NCBI GenBank assembly: GCA_036924085.1
Contig: JAVGWX010000019.1
Coordinates: forward strand, 3,498,141 to 3,562,140
Source of the DNA: Ariolimax columbianus
Lineage: Eukaryota > Mollusca > Gastropoda > Stylommatophora > Arionidae
DNA: 64,000 bases
Direction: 5' to 3'
Shown: in pieces, positions 23,333 through 34,109 of the stretch
Layout of the letters: every line of letters begins with the position of its first letter
Numbering within the stretch: position 1 is the stretch's first letter
Notes under the pieces: model-generated
Database searches by the model: none
The model's input: the letters and a program-made list of their open reading frames with translations, nothing else
What the model was told of the DNA's origin: nothing
Position numbers and translations under genes: made by a program

Positions 23333-24295
23333 TGTTCCCGTTACTCTAAAAACTATGTTCCCGTTACTCCAAAAATTATGTTCCCGTTACTCCAAAAATT
23401 ATGTTCCCGTTACTCCAAAAATTATGTTCCCGTTACTTCAAAAATTATGTTCCCGTTACTCCAAAAACTATGTTCCCGTTATTCCAAAAATTATGTTCCC
23501 GTTACTCCAAAAATTGTGTTCCCGTTACTCCAAAAATTATGTTCCCGTTACTCCAAAAATTATGTTCCCGTTACTCCAAAAACTATGTTCCCGTTACTCC
23601 AAAAATTATGTTCCCGTTACTCCAAAAATTATGTTCGCGTTACTCCAAAAATTATGTTCCCGTTACTCCAAAAACTATGTTCCCGTTACTCCAAAAATTA
23701 TGTTCCCGTTACTCCAAAAATTATGTTCCCGTTACTCCAAAAATTATGTTCCCGTTACTCCAAAAACTATGTTCCCGTTACTCCAAAAATTATGTTCCCG
23801 TTACTCCAAAAATTATGTTCCCGTTACTCCAAAAATTATGTTCCCGTTACTCCAAAAATTATGTTCCCGTTACTTCAAAAATTATGTTCCCGTTACTCCA
23901 AAAACTATGTTCCCGTTACTCCAAAAATTATGTTCCCGTTACTCCAAAAATTGTGTTCCCGTTACTCCAAAAATTATGTTCCCGTTACTCCAAAAATTAT
24001 GTTCCCGTTACTCCAAAAACTATGTTCCCGTTACTCCAAAAATTATGTTCCCGTTACTCCAAAAATTATGTTCGCGTTACTCCAAAAATTATGTTCCCGT
24101 TACTCCAAAAACTATGTTCCCGTTACTCCAAAAATTATGTTCCCGTTACTCCAAAAATTATGTTCCCGTTACTCCAAAAATTATGTTCCCGTTATTCCAA
24201 AAACTATGATCCCGTTACTCCAAAAACTATGTTTCCGTTACTCCAAAAACTATGTTCCCGTTACTCCAAAAACTATGTTCCCGTGACTCCAAAAA
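23333..24295. repeat. 23-bp minisatellite with 437-bp higher-order repeat
   Basis: About 41 copies of a 23-bp unit with core ATGTTCCCGTTACTCCAAAA. Diagnostic variants recur exactly 437 bp (19 units) apart: ACTTCA at 23435 and 23872, GTGTTCCCG at 23516 and 23953, ATGTTCGCG at 23631 and 24068. Because 23 is not divisible by three, all three plus frames carry the same 23-residue pattern and stay open for about 300 codons; none is a gene. Confidence 0.98.
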
Positions 24296-24439
24296 GCAGG
24301 TGCCCTTCAACCTGTGCGCGAGCACCCACTAGTGGGTAAGTTTAGCTTCCATGCGGGCGATAGCAGAATAATTACATTCTGAATTTAAAACATATTATTA
24401 TTATAATTATAATTATTATTATTATTATGTTGGCAGTGC

Positions 24440-24900
24440 AACCGCTACTCGGCCTGTTGAAACTATGGCAGAATTCCAGCAAACCAAGAAAAGTGAAACA
24501 TTTTGAGAACATTTATTATTCCTGTGACAGCATATGGCTGTGAAACATGGACAGTTACCCAAATCTCAGGGAAGATAATCGAGTCCTTGAATTCGAAATG
24601 TTATAGAAAAAATATCAGAATAACATGGATCTAATGAAGTAGAACGCAGACATTCGACATGAGTTGAGCAAAGAGGAGAACTGATTCATAAATTCCATCA
24701 TGACCAGAACAAATTTAAATATGTTGGTACCACCCAAAGACACAACGGTCTTAACAGAACGGTAATGGGAGGTTTAGTGCCGGGCAAGAGAGGCAGACGC
24801 AAACTAAGAAAGTGATTGTACCAAGATGTTAAGGAATGCTTGGACATGCCTCTGGAGCAGGCTGGAGGATTGACAAGTTGAGTTCAGGTGCCATCTCCGC
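24440..24900 (+). mobile_element. RTE-like LINE C-terminal remnant (plus strand)
   Basis: Shifted frames read LIFPVTAYGCETWTVTQ, the VT.YGCE.W block after the RT thumb, followed further on by RTVMGGLVPGKRGRRKLRK and a broken tail. Stops interrupt it. It meets the next, minus-strand LINE tail to tail near 24.9 kb. Confidence 0.72.
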
Positions 24901-24959
24901 ATCGAAGGTCGGCTGAAATGGTTCTCCAGTGTACTCTATCTCTTGCCTCAATGGGTCTC

Positions 24960-26340
24960 CAGTGTATCCTATCTCTTGCCGTAATTCTGCAATCTTAGAG
25001 GCTTTTTCCAGTCCATTTCCTGATGTTATCCACCCACTTAAAGCGTTGTCTGCCTCTTGAACGACTGCCTTCCACCCTACCCTCCAGTATGGTCTTCAAC
25101 AAGGAGGAATGTCTCGTTATATGACCAAAATAACGTAACTGTCTAACCCTGCTTTCGGTCATTAATTCTCTTTTCCCCCTCAACTTTTCCAATACCTCCG
25201 AATTTGTTTTCTTCCTTTTCCAAGAGATGCGACCCAATCTTCTATATACCCAGATTTCGAAGGCGTCAATACTCTTTTCCAACTTGTTATTCAGTGTCCT
25301 TGTTTCTGTGCCATAAAGTAGTGACGAGTATACCTGACAATTCTTATTTTCAAATTCTGATTTATCTGTTTGGATGTCAGTATGTGTCGCATGCTGTCGA
25401 ATACCATCTTAACCAAACTTATTTTCTGTCTGATTTCTTTTTCACAGCTGCCATCTTCCGTTATTATATGACCTAGATAGGAGAAACTCAGTACCTGTTC
25501 AAGTAGGCGATCTTTTCTTTATAACTGCAGACATGGTTTCTTGGCACTTTCCCCAATTATCGTAGTCTTTGTTTTCTTTATGATTATCTCTAATCCAAAC
25601 TCTTGACTTATTGTGTATATTGTTGTCACAAGCTCCTACATTACTCACTTGTTGCCATCAAAACTGTGTCATCCGTATATCTACGATTATTCATTGCCAG
25701 TCCCCCAATGACAAGACATGGCATCACCTCTATCTGTTTAAATATTTGTCCTGTGTAGATATTAAAAAGTCGAGAGGATAATATACATCCCTGTCTCACT
25801 CCTCTTTTTACATCTAAACTTGGAGAGCATAATTGTCCTGATATTATGTAGTAGTTTGTTCCCAGGACAAATTACAGAACAATCTTATGTCTTTACCATC
25901 TAGATCTATTTCTTGGAGACATTTCATTAATTTCCCATGTTAGACTCTATCAAAAGCCTTCTGATAGTCTATAAAGCAAATAGAAATGTCATTATGTATT
26001 TCTATATATTTTTCTGTCGAAGTCCGCGAACAGAAAATTGCTTCCATTATTCCATTAAACTTTCGAAAACCAAATTGTTCTTTTGAAACTTCCCTCTCTA
26101 TTTTACCTCTTATTCTCTCTTGTATGATCTTGAGTAGTATTTAATTGTGTGACTCATTAGACTTATTGTTCTAAAGTCTGAACATTCTGTTGCATGAGGT
26201 TTCGTTGTGAACGTTATAAAGGTAGATGTTTTCAGGTCTGTTTGTATGCATCCAGTATCGTGTATGTCATTACACAGATCAGTTAGTATATCTATACCAA
26301 ATTGACAAGATGTCTAGTTTATTTCAGCTTGTGATGGAAG
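24960..26340 (-). mobile_element. RTE-like LINE remnant with all RT blocks
   Basis: From right to left on the minus strand: SDFRTISLMSHTIK (26.15 kb), EQFGFRK-like, FIDYQKAFDRV (about 25.97 kb, motif A), RQGCILSSRLFNIY (about 25.79 kb, motif B), RRYTDDTVLMA (about 25.68 kb, motif C, normally YADD), SYLGHIITEDGS, LLYGTETRTL, and an open stretch 24995-25282 with RRLGRISWKRKKTN, QLRYFGHITRHSSLLKTILE and KWVDNIRKWTGKSL. This is the full RT block order of RTE-like endonuclease/RT proteins, but frameshifts and stops have killed it. The endonuclease end is not recognisable. Confidence 0.9.
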
Positions 26341-27030
26341 CAACGTTCTGCAAAAGACATGTTACATGATGATGATGTATTCGAAACATCTAACATATAC
26401 AGACTCAGTGAACAATCACGACATTTTCTTCGTGGACAGTATGGAAAAATTGACCCTCACGAAAGTTATAAAAGTGGGCGTCAAGTATAAAACGGCTGAC
26501 GAGTCCTGCCCTAAACAATAACCCTTAATACAACAATTTTCGGTCTGGCTGATGTCTGCCATGATTTCTACTCGATTTTCCAAATGATATTTAAAGTCAC
26601 AGGCCCCATCCGCTGGATGTTGAAATGTAGTGGTTTCCAAATTAAGCTCTGGCAACTGGAGAGCACTGGTAGTGAAGTTAGGAAGTCAGTCGGTGCCTCT
26701 TATGGCTTTGCGTATGCTCTTCAGTTGGCTACATCTAGTGATGGTTGCCAATCACAGCGGGGAGGAATCGATCACAGTAGGACCATAAACAGAGTAATCC
26801 AGTACAAACACAACAAGTATTGCAAACATTTTCCAGTCCAGGAACTCATCATTGAACAATCTCGTTCGACATTGGAGACGAGAGTTACCTAAGAGAAAAG
26901 CAAAGTTCACAGTGGGAATAATCATTTTGTTAGTCACAACTTGAAAGATTTGCCTCGAGAATGGCAAGCAATTTTCTAACATCTATTTCGATTTTTCGTT
27001 ATAATATCGCAGATTCAAATGACTATTTTG
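26340..27030. other. Unassigned sequence
   Basis: Upstream of the minus-strand LINE, where its endonuclease would lie. Frames of 76-102 codons occur on both strands but none matches a family I know. Confidence 0.45.
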
Positions 27031-27037
27031 ATTATTT

Positions 27038-27500
27038 GTGAGAATTAACAATCATTCTACCAACATCTAGATCTAGTCACCGTGAGAATTAACAATCATT
27101 CTACCAACATCTAGATCTAGTCACCGTGAGAATTAACAATCATTCTACCAACATCTAGATCTAGTCACCGTGAGAATTAACAATCATTCTACCAACATCT
27201 AGATCTAGTCACTGTGAGAATTAACAATAATTCTACCAACATCTAGATCTATTCACCGTGAGAATTAACAATCATTATACCAACATCTAGATCTAGTCAC
27301 CGTGAGAATTAACGATCATTCTACCAACATCTAGATCTAGTCACTGTGAGAATTAACAATCATTATACCAACATCTAGATCTAGTCACTGTTAGAATTAA
27401 CAATCATTATACCAACATCTAGATCTAGTCACTGTGAGAATTGCAAGCAATCTACCTACAACTAGATCTAGTCACTGTTAGAATTGCAAGCAATCTACCT
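27038..27500. repeat. 44-bp minisatellite (super-array part 1)
   Basis: About ten copies; GTGAGAATTAACAATCATTC starts at 27038 and 27082. Each unit includes CTACCAACATCTAGATCTAG. The last two copies change to GCAAGCAATCTACCTACAAC, resembling the next block. Confidence 0.97.
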
Positions 27501-28012
27501 ACAACTAGACAGGTTCACCTGATAATTTAAATATTTCGGTTAACAATTATTTACATTTTTCGTGAGAATAGATTATGGTAATTTGATAGATTGTCCGTGA
27601 AAATAGAAATCCTTCTGGCAACAGCTATGTAGCTTTATGTAAGAGACAGACCAATTATAAAAACAATATAGATTCACAATGAGAATATCAATCAATCTAC
27701 TCTCAGATAGACAGACTCAGAATAACACATGCAAGCACTCTACTCTCAGATAGACAGACATAGAATAACACATGCAAGCACTCTACTCTCAGATAGACAG
27801 ACTCAGAATAACACATGCAAGCACTCTACTCTCAGATAGACAGACATAGAATAACACATGCAAGCACTCTACTCTCAGATAGACAGACATAGAATAACAC
27901 ATGCAAGCACTCTACTCTCAGATAGACAGACTTAGAATAACACATGCAAGCACTCTACTCTCAGATAGACAGACATAGAATAACACATACAAGCAATCTA
28001 CTCTCAGCTAGT
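27500..28012. repeat. 43-bp minisatellite (super-array part 2)
   Basis: Degenerate material to 27690, then about seven near-identical 43-bp units with AGAATAACACATGCAAGCAC and CTACTCTCAGATAGACAGAC. Dimers alternate CAGACTCAG and CAGACATAG. Confidence 0.95.
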
Positions 28013-28044
28013 GTTTTTCATAGCCGAAACATCTAGACAGATTC

Positions 28045-28310
28045 AGTATTAGAACGCTGAACCAGCTACCAACATCTAAATTGTCTCATTATGAGAAAGT
28101 TGAACCGGCTACCAACATCTAAATTGTCTCATTATGAGAAAGTTGAACCGGCTACCAAATTCTAAATTGTCTCATTATGAGAAAGTTGAGCCGGCTACCA
28201 ACACCTAAATTGGCTCATTATGAGGAAGTTGAACCGGCTACCAACATCTAAATTGGCTCATTATGAGAACGATGAATCGGCTACCCACGTCTCAATAGAC
28301 GTAGTACACA
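28045..28310. repeat. 43-44-bp minisatellite (super-array part 3)
   Basis: About six copies with GGCTACCAACATCTAAATTG and TCTCATTATGAGAAAGTTGA. CTACCAACATCTA and a following GAGAA block are shared with part 1, indicating common origin. Confidence 0.95.
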
Positions 28311-28314
28311 CAAC

Positions 28315-29040
28315 AAATTGAACTTGACAACGGTTTCCTGAATTTAAAAAAAACAAAACAATAAATATCCTTTAATTATACAAGCACGTCATACTAGACG
28401 TCAAACAGAGGGTTGTTCGAGAAACTAGTAATCTCATAAAGAAATTGCTAAAAAAATCGGAAGTGCAAAATCGCTAATTTCTTTTATATAAGGCACTTGT
28501 AAGGGACCTAAATGCAGAGGACATCACGTGATCTGCATGGAGAGAAAATTAGACAATAAAAATACACACAACATGATCGCATTGGCGAGCACTAAGAAAG
28601 ATTATGACATAATAAAAGGGGACAATAACAGATAAACTGCGGATATCAAGGGAACAGGGATCAAGAGACGGATGTCATGAACGGCACACGTAGAGAGGTC
28701 GATTAGACGTGTGACCACAGATGAATATATAATCAAAGGGGAAGGATTAATCTACTCTGGCGGTAAACGGAGAGACTATGACAGATTAATCATCTCCCTT
28801 GACATGGGATGAAGAGGGAATTGCAATTTGAAAGTGCAGTTTGGGGTTAACCGGCTGGCGATGTTTTCCACGATACTCGAGATGAGCTTTTCGATCGTGA
28901 AGATTCTAATTTTGTTTGGAGCGTGCTTTCTTATGTCTACGACCCGTGCTGACGAAGATGGACAAGGAATATCCTCGCTGTAGTGTAATGTAAGCCTTAT
29001 GAGCAGGTTAAATACCACGAGGGTTATAGTTAGTTTCGTT
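28315..29040. other. Unassigned sequence
   Basis: AT-rich single-copy-looking sequence. Nothing recognised. Confidence 0.5.
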
Positions 29041-29047
29041 CAAGTTC

Positions 29048-29222
29048 TTGACAGAGCAGAACAGACCAGAACAGAACAGACCAGAACAGTGCAGAACAGA
29101 ACAGAACAGAACAGAACAGACCAGAACGAAACAGAACAGAACAGACCAGAGCAGAACAGACCAGAACAAAACAGAACAGAACAGCAGAAATGAACAGAGC
29201 AGAGCAGAACAGACCAGAACAG
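29048..29222. repeat. Pentanucleotide repeat (CAGAA/CAGAC)
   Basis: About 35 copies of ACAGA-type pentamers alternating CAGAACAGAC and CAGAACAGAA. Confidence 0.97.
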
Positions 29223-29229
29223 ACCCATC

Positions 29230-29590
29230 ATTTTGTTGGCAGATGTCACGAATGGTTTTGGTTAGGTTATATCCACTTTGCCAAACAAGTGTGTTAGCTC
29301 TGGAATAAATGTCAAGACCAAACCAATTTTTAAAGGACGTCTGTCGCCCAAAGCCCAAATAAGATGGAGGCCGGTGTTGTGGTCGCTTGTTTCAAACTTC
29401 GTGTTTAGCAGCGACCGGAAATCAGCGTGGAAGCCTCGTTATGAGGCTGGAAATTCTAATGTAGAGGGTTTCAAACTTGGACCAATAAGAGAGCCGCATA
29501 AAGGTCAGGGATTACCTACCGTGTCAGAGTAAAGACTGCATGCGTCATTGTGGGATTTCCCGTATCAAAGGAGGACATTTTGAGCGCCAT
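29230..29590. other. Unassigned sequence
   Basis: An 84-codon open frame at 29278-29532 has no recognisable family. No repeat seen. Confidence 0.45.
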
Positions 29591-29594
29591 GATT

Positions 29595-29745
29595 CACTCT
29601 ATACTTCTTCTTCAACTTTTTCTTCTTCTTCTCTTCTGCATCTTATTCTTGTCTTCTTTTCCTTCATCTTCAAATACTTCTTTGTTTCATTCATGTTCTT
29701 GTTCTTCTTCAACTTTTTCTTCTTCTTCTTCGTTCTCGTAACATT
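29595..29745. repeat. TTC-rich pyrimidine tract
   Basis: CTTCTTCTTCAACTTTTTCT-type sequence occurs twice about 100 bp apart within a T/C-rich stretch. Confidence 0.85.
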
Positions 29746-30233
29746 GACGCCTTCGTCTCCTTCATTTTTTTCTCTTCCTGCTTTCGTCCTAAACATGACG
29801 TTGTGTCGTAATCCACAAAAGAAACAGGAGAAAAGGAAGAAAAAGAAATGTGTTATGATAATTAGTTATCAATGTTCGAAAAAACAAGCCTTTCCTTAAG
29901 AGACCTTTTGTTGTATCTTCCCCTCCCACGCTCTATTGATATAATCAATTATCAACGTGTATTCCATGTTCTAGAGATATCATCAAGTCTCACCATGTAT
30001 CTAGTGATATCATCAAGTCTCACCATGTATATATTGATATCATCAAGTCTCACCATGTATATATTGATATCATCAAGTCTCACCATGTATATATTGATAT
30101 CATCAAGTCTCACCGTGTATATATTGATATCATCAAGTCTCACCGTGTATCTATTGATATCATCAAGTCTCACCGTGTATCTCATGTTCTAGTGATATCA
30201 TCGCCTCACTATATATCCCGTGTTCTAGTGATA

Positions 30234-31201
30234 CAAGGGGCTTGTCATAGGTCTTTACCTTGACCATGAAGGAGGGGGAGGAGAAAGGAGAAAATTGACC
30301 CAGTGCTTTTTCCTTTTCAATGTAGCCACCACCAGAATGTATTAATTTCTGCCATCTCTGCGTGACCTTGAAAAGACCTTCAGAATAAAGTAACCTATTT
30401 TGCGAACTAAACCAGTTATCACAAGCTAGTATGACATCTTCGTTACTGTCAAAATGATTTCCACTCAGCTGTTTTCTAAGTTTTGGGAAAAGACCAAATC
30501 TGGGTGATATTGGTGAACCGAAGTCTCATCTACTGTCACCATGGTCGGCAACATGTTTTTCGACCGACACATTTTGAGCAACTGACCACAGCAATCCACC
30601 CTCGTTTGTTTCTGTTCACATGGCAGCAGACGCGGGACCCAGCGGGCACACACTTTTCTCATGTTCAGTCTGTTGTGTAAAATTCTAAAAACTGTACTTT
30701 CCTTCAAGGTTTGGTGACCTTCATTATCTCTGCAATTGTCAATTTCCCTATCCTGGTCAATGATTTTCTTCACTCTTGCAGCATTTTCATCGCTGCACTC
30801 TGAGGATGATCTTCCTGATCTTGGAAGATCAACAACATGGGAACGGCCACACTTAAACAGCCTTCACCAGTTGTTTTTTTACAGAAGCATACGAAAGACA
30901 ATTCCTCAAACACTGATTCCATCTCCCTGTGTATTTATGTAGGTGTTTTTTCCCTGCAACATCAATAATGTTCTCATAGTTCTGGCCTCGGAATTCTCCA
31001 TTTTTCTGACAAACCTTTAGAGTAGTAGATCCGATCAATAAGGTGTGCTGCGCCATGCACCATATCGGGTAAACCCGTCGAGGAGGGAAATTCATACTGC
31101 TCAAGTCCAGTACAAATTGAAAGAGCTACATATGTGCCAAATTGCAACTTTCTCCTTCTACTCCTTCAAAGTCAGGGTAAAGACTTATGACAAGTCCCTT
31201 G
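30234..31201 (-). mobile_element. Mariner transposon, 968 bp, inside a minisatellite
   Basis: The left end CAAGGGGCTTGTCATAGGTC and the reversed right end CAAGGGACTTGTCATAAGTC start an inverted repeat of roughly 60 bp. The left outer dinucleotide is TA; the right is AA where the array unit predicts TA, consistent with a decayed TA target duplication. The element carries a transposase gene on the minus strand that lacks its central part. Length is short of the usual ~1.3 kb because of that deletion. Confidence 0.92.
30285..30960 (-). pseudogene. Mariner transposase with deleted catalytic centre
   Basis: Minus-strand blocks in order: NCLSYASVKKQL (helix-turn-helix region), VVDLPRSGRSSSECSDEN (linker), FRILHNRLNMRKVCARWVPR, EQKQTRVDC, VTVDETSVHQYHPD (first catalytic Asp, normally DE.WVH.YDP). 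The next block is already FGLFPKLRKQLSG, FDSNEDVI and WQKLIHSGGGYIEK, the C-terminus. The segment between the first catalytic block and the LFP.LK block is gone, taking the second and third catalytic Asp regions with it. The join falls at TATCACCCAGAT, which could serve both sides (HYHPD or YSPD). Frameshifts also occur. It is clearly a mariner-family pseudogene. Confidence 0.9.
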
Positions 31202-31274
31202 AATCATCGTCTCACTGTGTACTCCATGCTCCAGTGAAGGCATTGTCTCACCATATATCCTATCGTAATGGCGA

Positions 31275-31855
31275 CACACTATACTTTTTACGCCCCGGAA
31301 TTATATGAACACAAACCATGTATTGAGTTGCAACTTAGTAGAACGACACATGATCCCGTCCCGTTTGTGCTAGAAGACTTGTGTTTCTGACTTGGAGTAT
31401 TTTTAGACCGCATTATTTGCCGAGAAGACTGACCTAAAAATTCATGTCAGCAGTTCATTCAACAAAATCTGTGTTGGAAAGTTACAACTTCTGGAAGTAC
31501 AGATTTAGTCATTGAGAATTCTCTTTAAAATATCAAGTTTCAGAAGCCAGAGGTGATTTAGTAAATACTAAAACAACCACTGACTGATGTGGAAAACAAA
31601 AGTGGACCATTTGCTGGAAGAAATGAATTTTGTTAAGTTTGTTCGTCTGTCACCAAACAGCTCATCAATTGAAATCAGCGATTTAAAACCTGACTAATTT
31701 GATTGTCTACAAAACAGAGGGGAAACTTTCGATCTTATAAAGGTGAACGAAATGTCCCGATTGTTTGGATGACAATCTTTGGAAATAAAGACACGGGGAG
31801 ACTTTCACAATTAAATAAGTTTATTTCGGTGTCCGGAATCAGTATACAAATAAGG
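31275..31855. other. Unassigned sequence
   Basis: Between the array remnant and the next LINE fragment. Nothing recognised. Confidence 0.5.
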
Positions 31856-31859
31856 CAGT

Positions 31860-32840
31860 TCAGCCAATATAAACACTTATTGGCTATGGTAAAAGCACGC
31901 AAGTTCAAGTGGTGTGGCCATGTTTCAAGACCATCTGGGATGAACAAGTCGGTCCTTGCAAGGAGCTGTGCCTGGGAAGTTGTAAGAGAGGGGGGCAGAA
32001 AAGAGACGAGAAGACATCAGAGAGTGGACGGGAAGGTCCATAGCTAGAACAAATATCCTGACACAGAACCGAGTAGAGTGGACGGGAAGGTCCATAGCTA
32101 GAACAAATATCCTGACACAGAACCGAGTAGAGTGGACGGGAAGGTCCATAGCTAGAACAAATATCCTGACACAGAACCGAGTAGAGTGGACGGGAAGGTC
32201 CATAGCTAGAACAAATATCCTGACACAGAACCGAGTAGAGTGGACGGGAAGGTCCATAGCTAGAACAAATATCCTGACACAGAACCGAGTAGAGTGGACG
32301 GGAAGGTCCATAGCTAGAACAAATATCCTGACACAGAACCGAGTAGAGTGGACGGGAAGGTCCATAGCTAGAACAAATATCCTGATACAGAACCGAGTAG
32401 AGTGGACGGGAAGGTCCATAGCTAGAACAAATATCCTGACACAGAAACGAGTAGAGTGGCGGGAACTGGTCCAACAATCTGCAGAGTCGGTGCCTCAATG
32501 ACCGTTCAGGTTACGGTTAAGATGTAACAGTTCCAGCTGGATTATGGGCGTTTAGGGCAGAGGAGATTGGGCTGGCGACTCTGGGAACAAAGCTGCATAG
32601 TCAACCACCTCACGACACTAGGTCGACAAATACAACGTGGTGATTAGGTGGACGACTTTGGAGGAATAGGGGGGGGGGGTTTGGAGCTGAGCTGGGGGTT
32701 TGTAGCTGACCGGTCTTCCGTTCCAAATTTTCGGGGTGGGGGGTGGGGTGGGGGTGGTCGGTAAACTGTCAGATGCCGGTACAACCGGCTACGACATTTA
32801 AAATGACAAGGATTCGGGTTCGGAGATAATCATCCAATAA
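31860..32840 (+). mobile_element. RTE-like LINE 3' end with expanded tail
   Basis: The plus strand reads VKARKFKWCGHVSRPSGMNK, the K.RK..W.GHV.R..G tail of RTE-like LINEs. After a frameshift it reads EDIREWTGRSIA, then a tandem array of that codon segment, then RVEWRELVQQSAESVPQ and a stop near 32.5 kb. The following 340 bp matches the fragment at 2.93-3.20 kb and is probably the 3' untranslated region; it includes long G-runs at 32.67-32.75 kb. No endonuclease or RT core is present, so this is a 5'-truncated copy. Confidence 0.85.
32021..32460. repeat. 54-bp minisatellite derived from LINE tail codons
   Basis: Eight copies, spaced exactly 54 bp (AGAGTGGACG at 32021 and 32075), almost identical to one another. 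In the LINE frame each unit encodes EWTGRSIARTNILTQNRV, 18 residues, bounded by the two EW dipeptides of the normal tail. The frame is kept through the array into the native C-terminus. Confidence 0.97.
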
Positions 32841-32844
32841 CAAC

Positions 32845-33960
32845 TAGTTGGGAGTGGTACCAAATTAGAGTGACGGCTTAGTCAGGCAACAGGAGACAAT
32901 TGAGCAGCTATTAAGTTCTTTGAGATTGTAAAATACTCTGCAAAGATGGAACTCAAAGAGATTGGGTAAGAGAGAGATTGACTAGGAGAATGACTTAGAG
33001 CCTGTTAGTAGTCTGAAAGTGATAATGAGTTTGCAGGGTGACTGAACTAGCATACACCTCGAATATTGGCCATTCGCTCTATATGTGTTTATGTTGGACA
33101 CCTTGTGAACAATAAGACATATGAATGTGTATCGTACATGCAGGACACTTTGGGAACTGTGTTTGTTATCATTATATGTGTTTGCACAGATCGACTGAAC
33201 ATGTGAGCACAAGTGAGTACGTGATTCGACTATACGTGACGTGATCTAATTGCAAATGAATGTACAGATTGCCTTAGCAAACGTGAACCGATTGGATGTG
33301 GATGTACATATTACCTGATTGAAGGTGATCTGATTGTGTGTGAATGCACAAAACAAGTGAGTACGTAATATGATCGTGGGGATGAGTTTGTGAGTATATG
33401 TTGAGTGTGCAGATACGGAGAGTACAGCGGATGAAGCTTGGGTTCTGTAGTTTAGGGGAAATAACAAAAGCTAGTGCTTAAAACTTAGGATTTAGTTCAA
33501 TATATAAACTTATATATGTATTATTATATTTATTTTATATGAATTTTTTTCTTTTTGTTAGTATTGTTTTTGTTGATTTGCATATTAATAAATGATGATG
33601 TTATTTCCGGATAGTTTTTACTGTGTTATTTACTGTGTGAACTTGTGTCGTGGTGCAGATACATGTTTTAATAACTTATTAGATAAGTGCTACGCAACTG
33701 CTAACTATTCAGATAAACCCAGACTCTGCCACACTGATGATGATGATGATGATAATGCAAAGGGTATGCATAGTACCGAATTGTTTCTAAATTAATAAGC
33801 TTTTGTTTCGCTTAGTCCTGTTTAGCCATATTGAGTTTAATAATTCTTTCATCAAGTTCAAGTCTTTTCTTTCGAAGATTTTCACTTCTTTGAAGACCTG
33901 TTATGAACTAATCACCTTCAAATGATGTTTCCTGTTTGGAGCAGATGTGGTAACAATTAA
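32845..33960. other. Unassigned sequence
   Basis: No gene or element seen. A loose repetition around GTGATCTGATTG and GAATGTACAGATT occurs at 33.2-33.4 kb, and a short GAT run near 33.74 kb. Confidence 0.45.
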
Positions 33961-33964
33961 CAGT

Positions 33965-34105
33965 TTGTAAATAATCAGGCCTTACAGAAATAATCAGGCC
34001 TTACAGAAATAATCAGGCCTTACAGAAAAAACAGGCCTTACAGAAATAATCAGGCATTACAGAAATAATCAGGCCTTACAGAAATAATCAGGCCTAACAG
34101 AATTA
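33965..34105. repeat. 19-bp minisatellite
   Basis: About seven copies of GGCCTTACAGAAATAATCA, two of them imperfect. Confidence 0.95.
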
Positions 34106-34109
34106 TAAA

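Larger units (their letters stand above)
29965..31275. repeat. 30-bp minisatellite interrupted by a mariner
   Basis: Eight or nine units of exactly 30 bp with core GATATCATCAAGTCTCACCA run to 30231. After the mariner (30234-31201) the array resumes at 31202 with ATCATCGTCTCACTGTGTA and fades by about 31.27 kb. Confidence 0.92.

Noticed and set aside
24326..24337. Perfect palindrome CCCACTAGTGGG
   Set aside because: Twelve bases, isolated at the edge of the 23-bp array, with no partner site or element end; likely chance.
23355..24339. Three overlapping frames of 284-312 codons
   Set aside because: A 23-bp repeat is not divisible by three, so all frames cycle through the same residues; there are no stops because the unit lacks them. 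Not a protein.
27038..28310. CRISPR-like array
   Set aside because: Repeats of 43-44 bp are directly contiguous with no variable spacers, and the context is eukaryotic.
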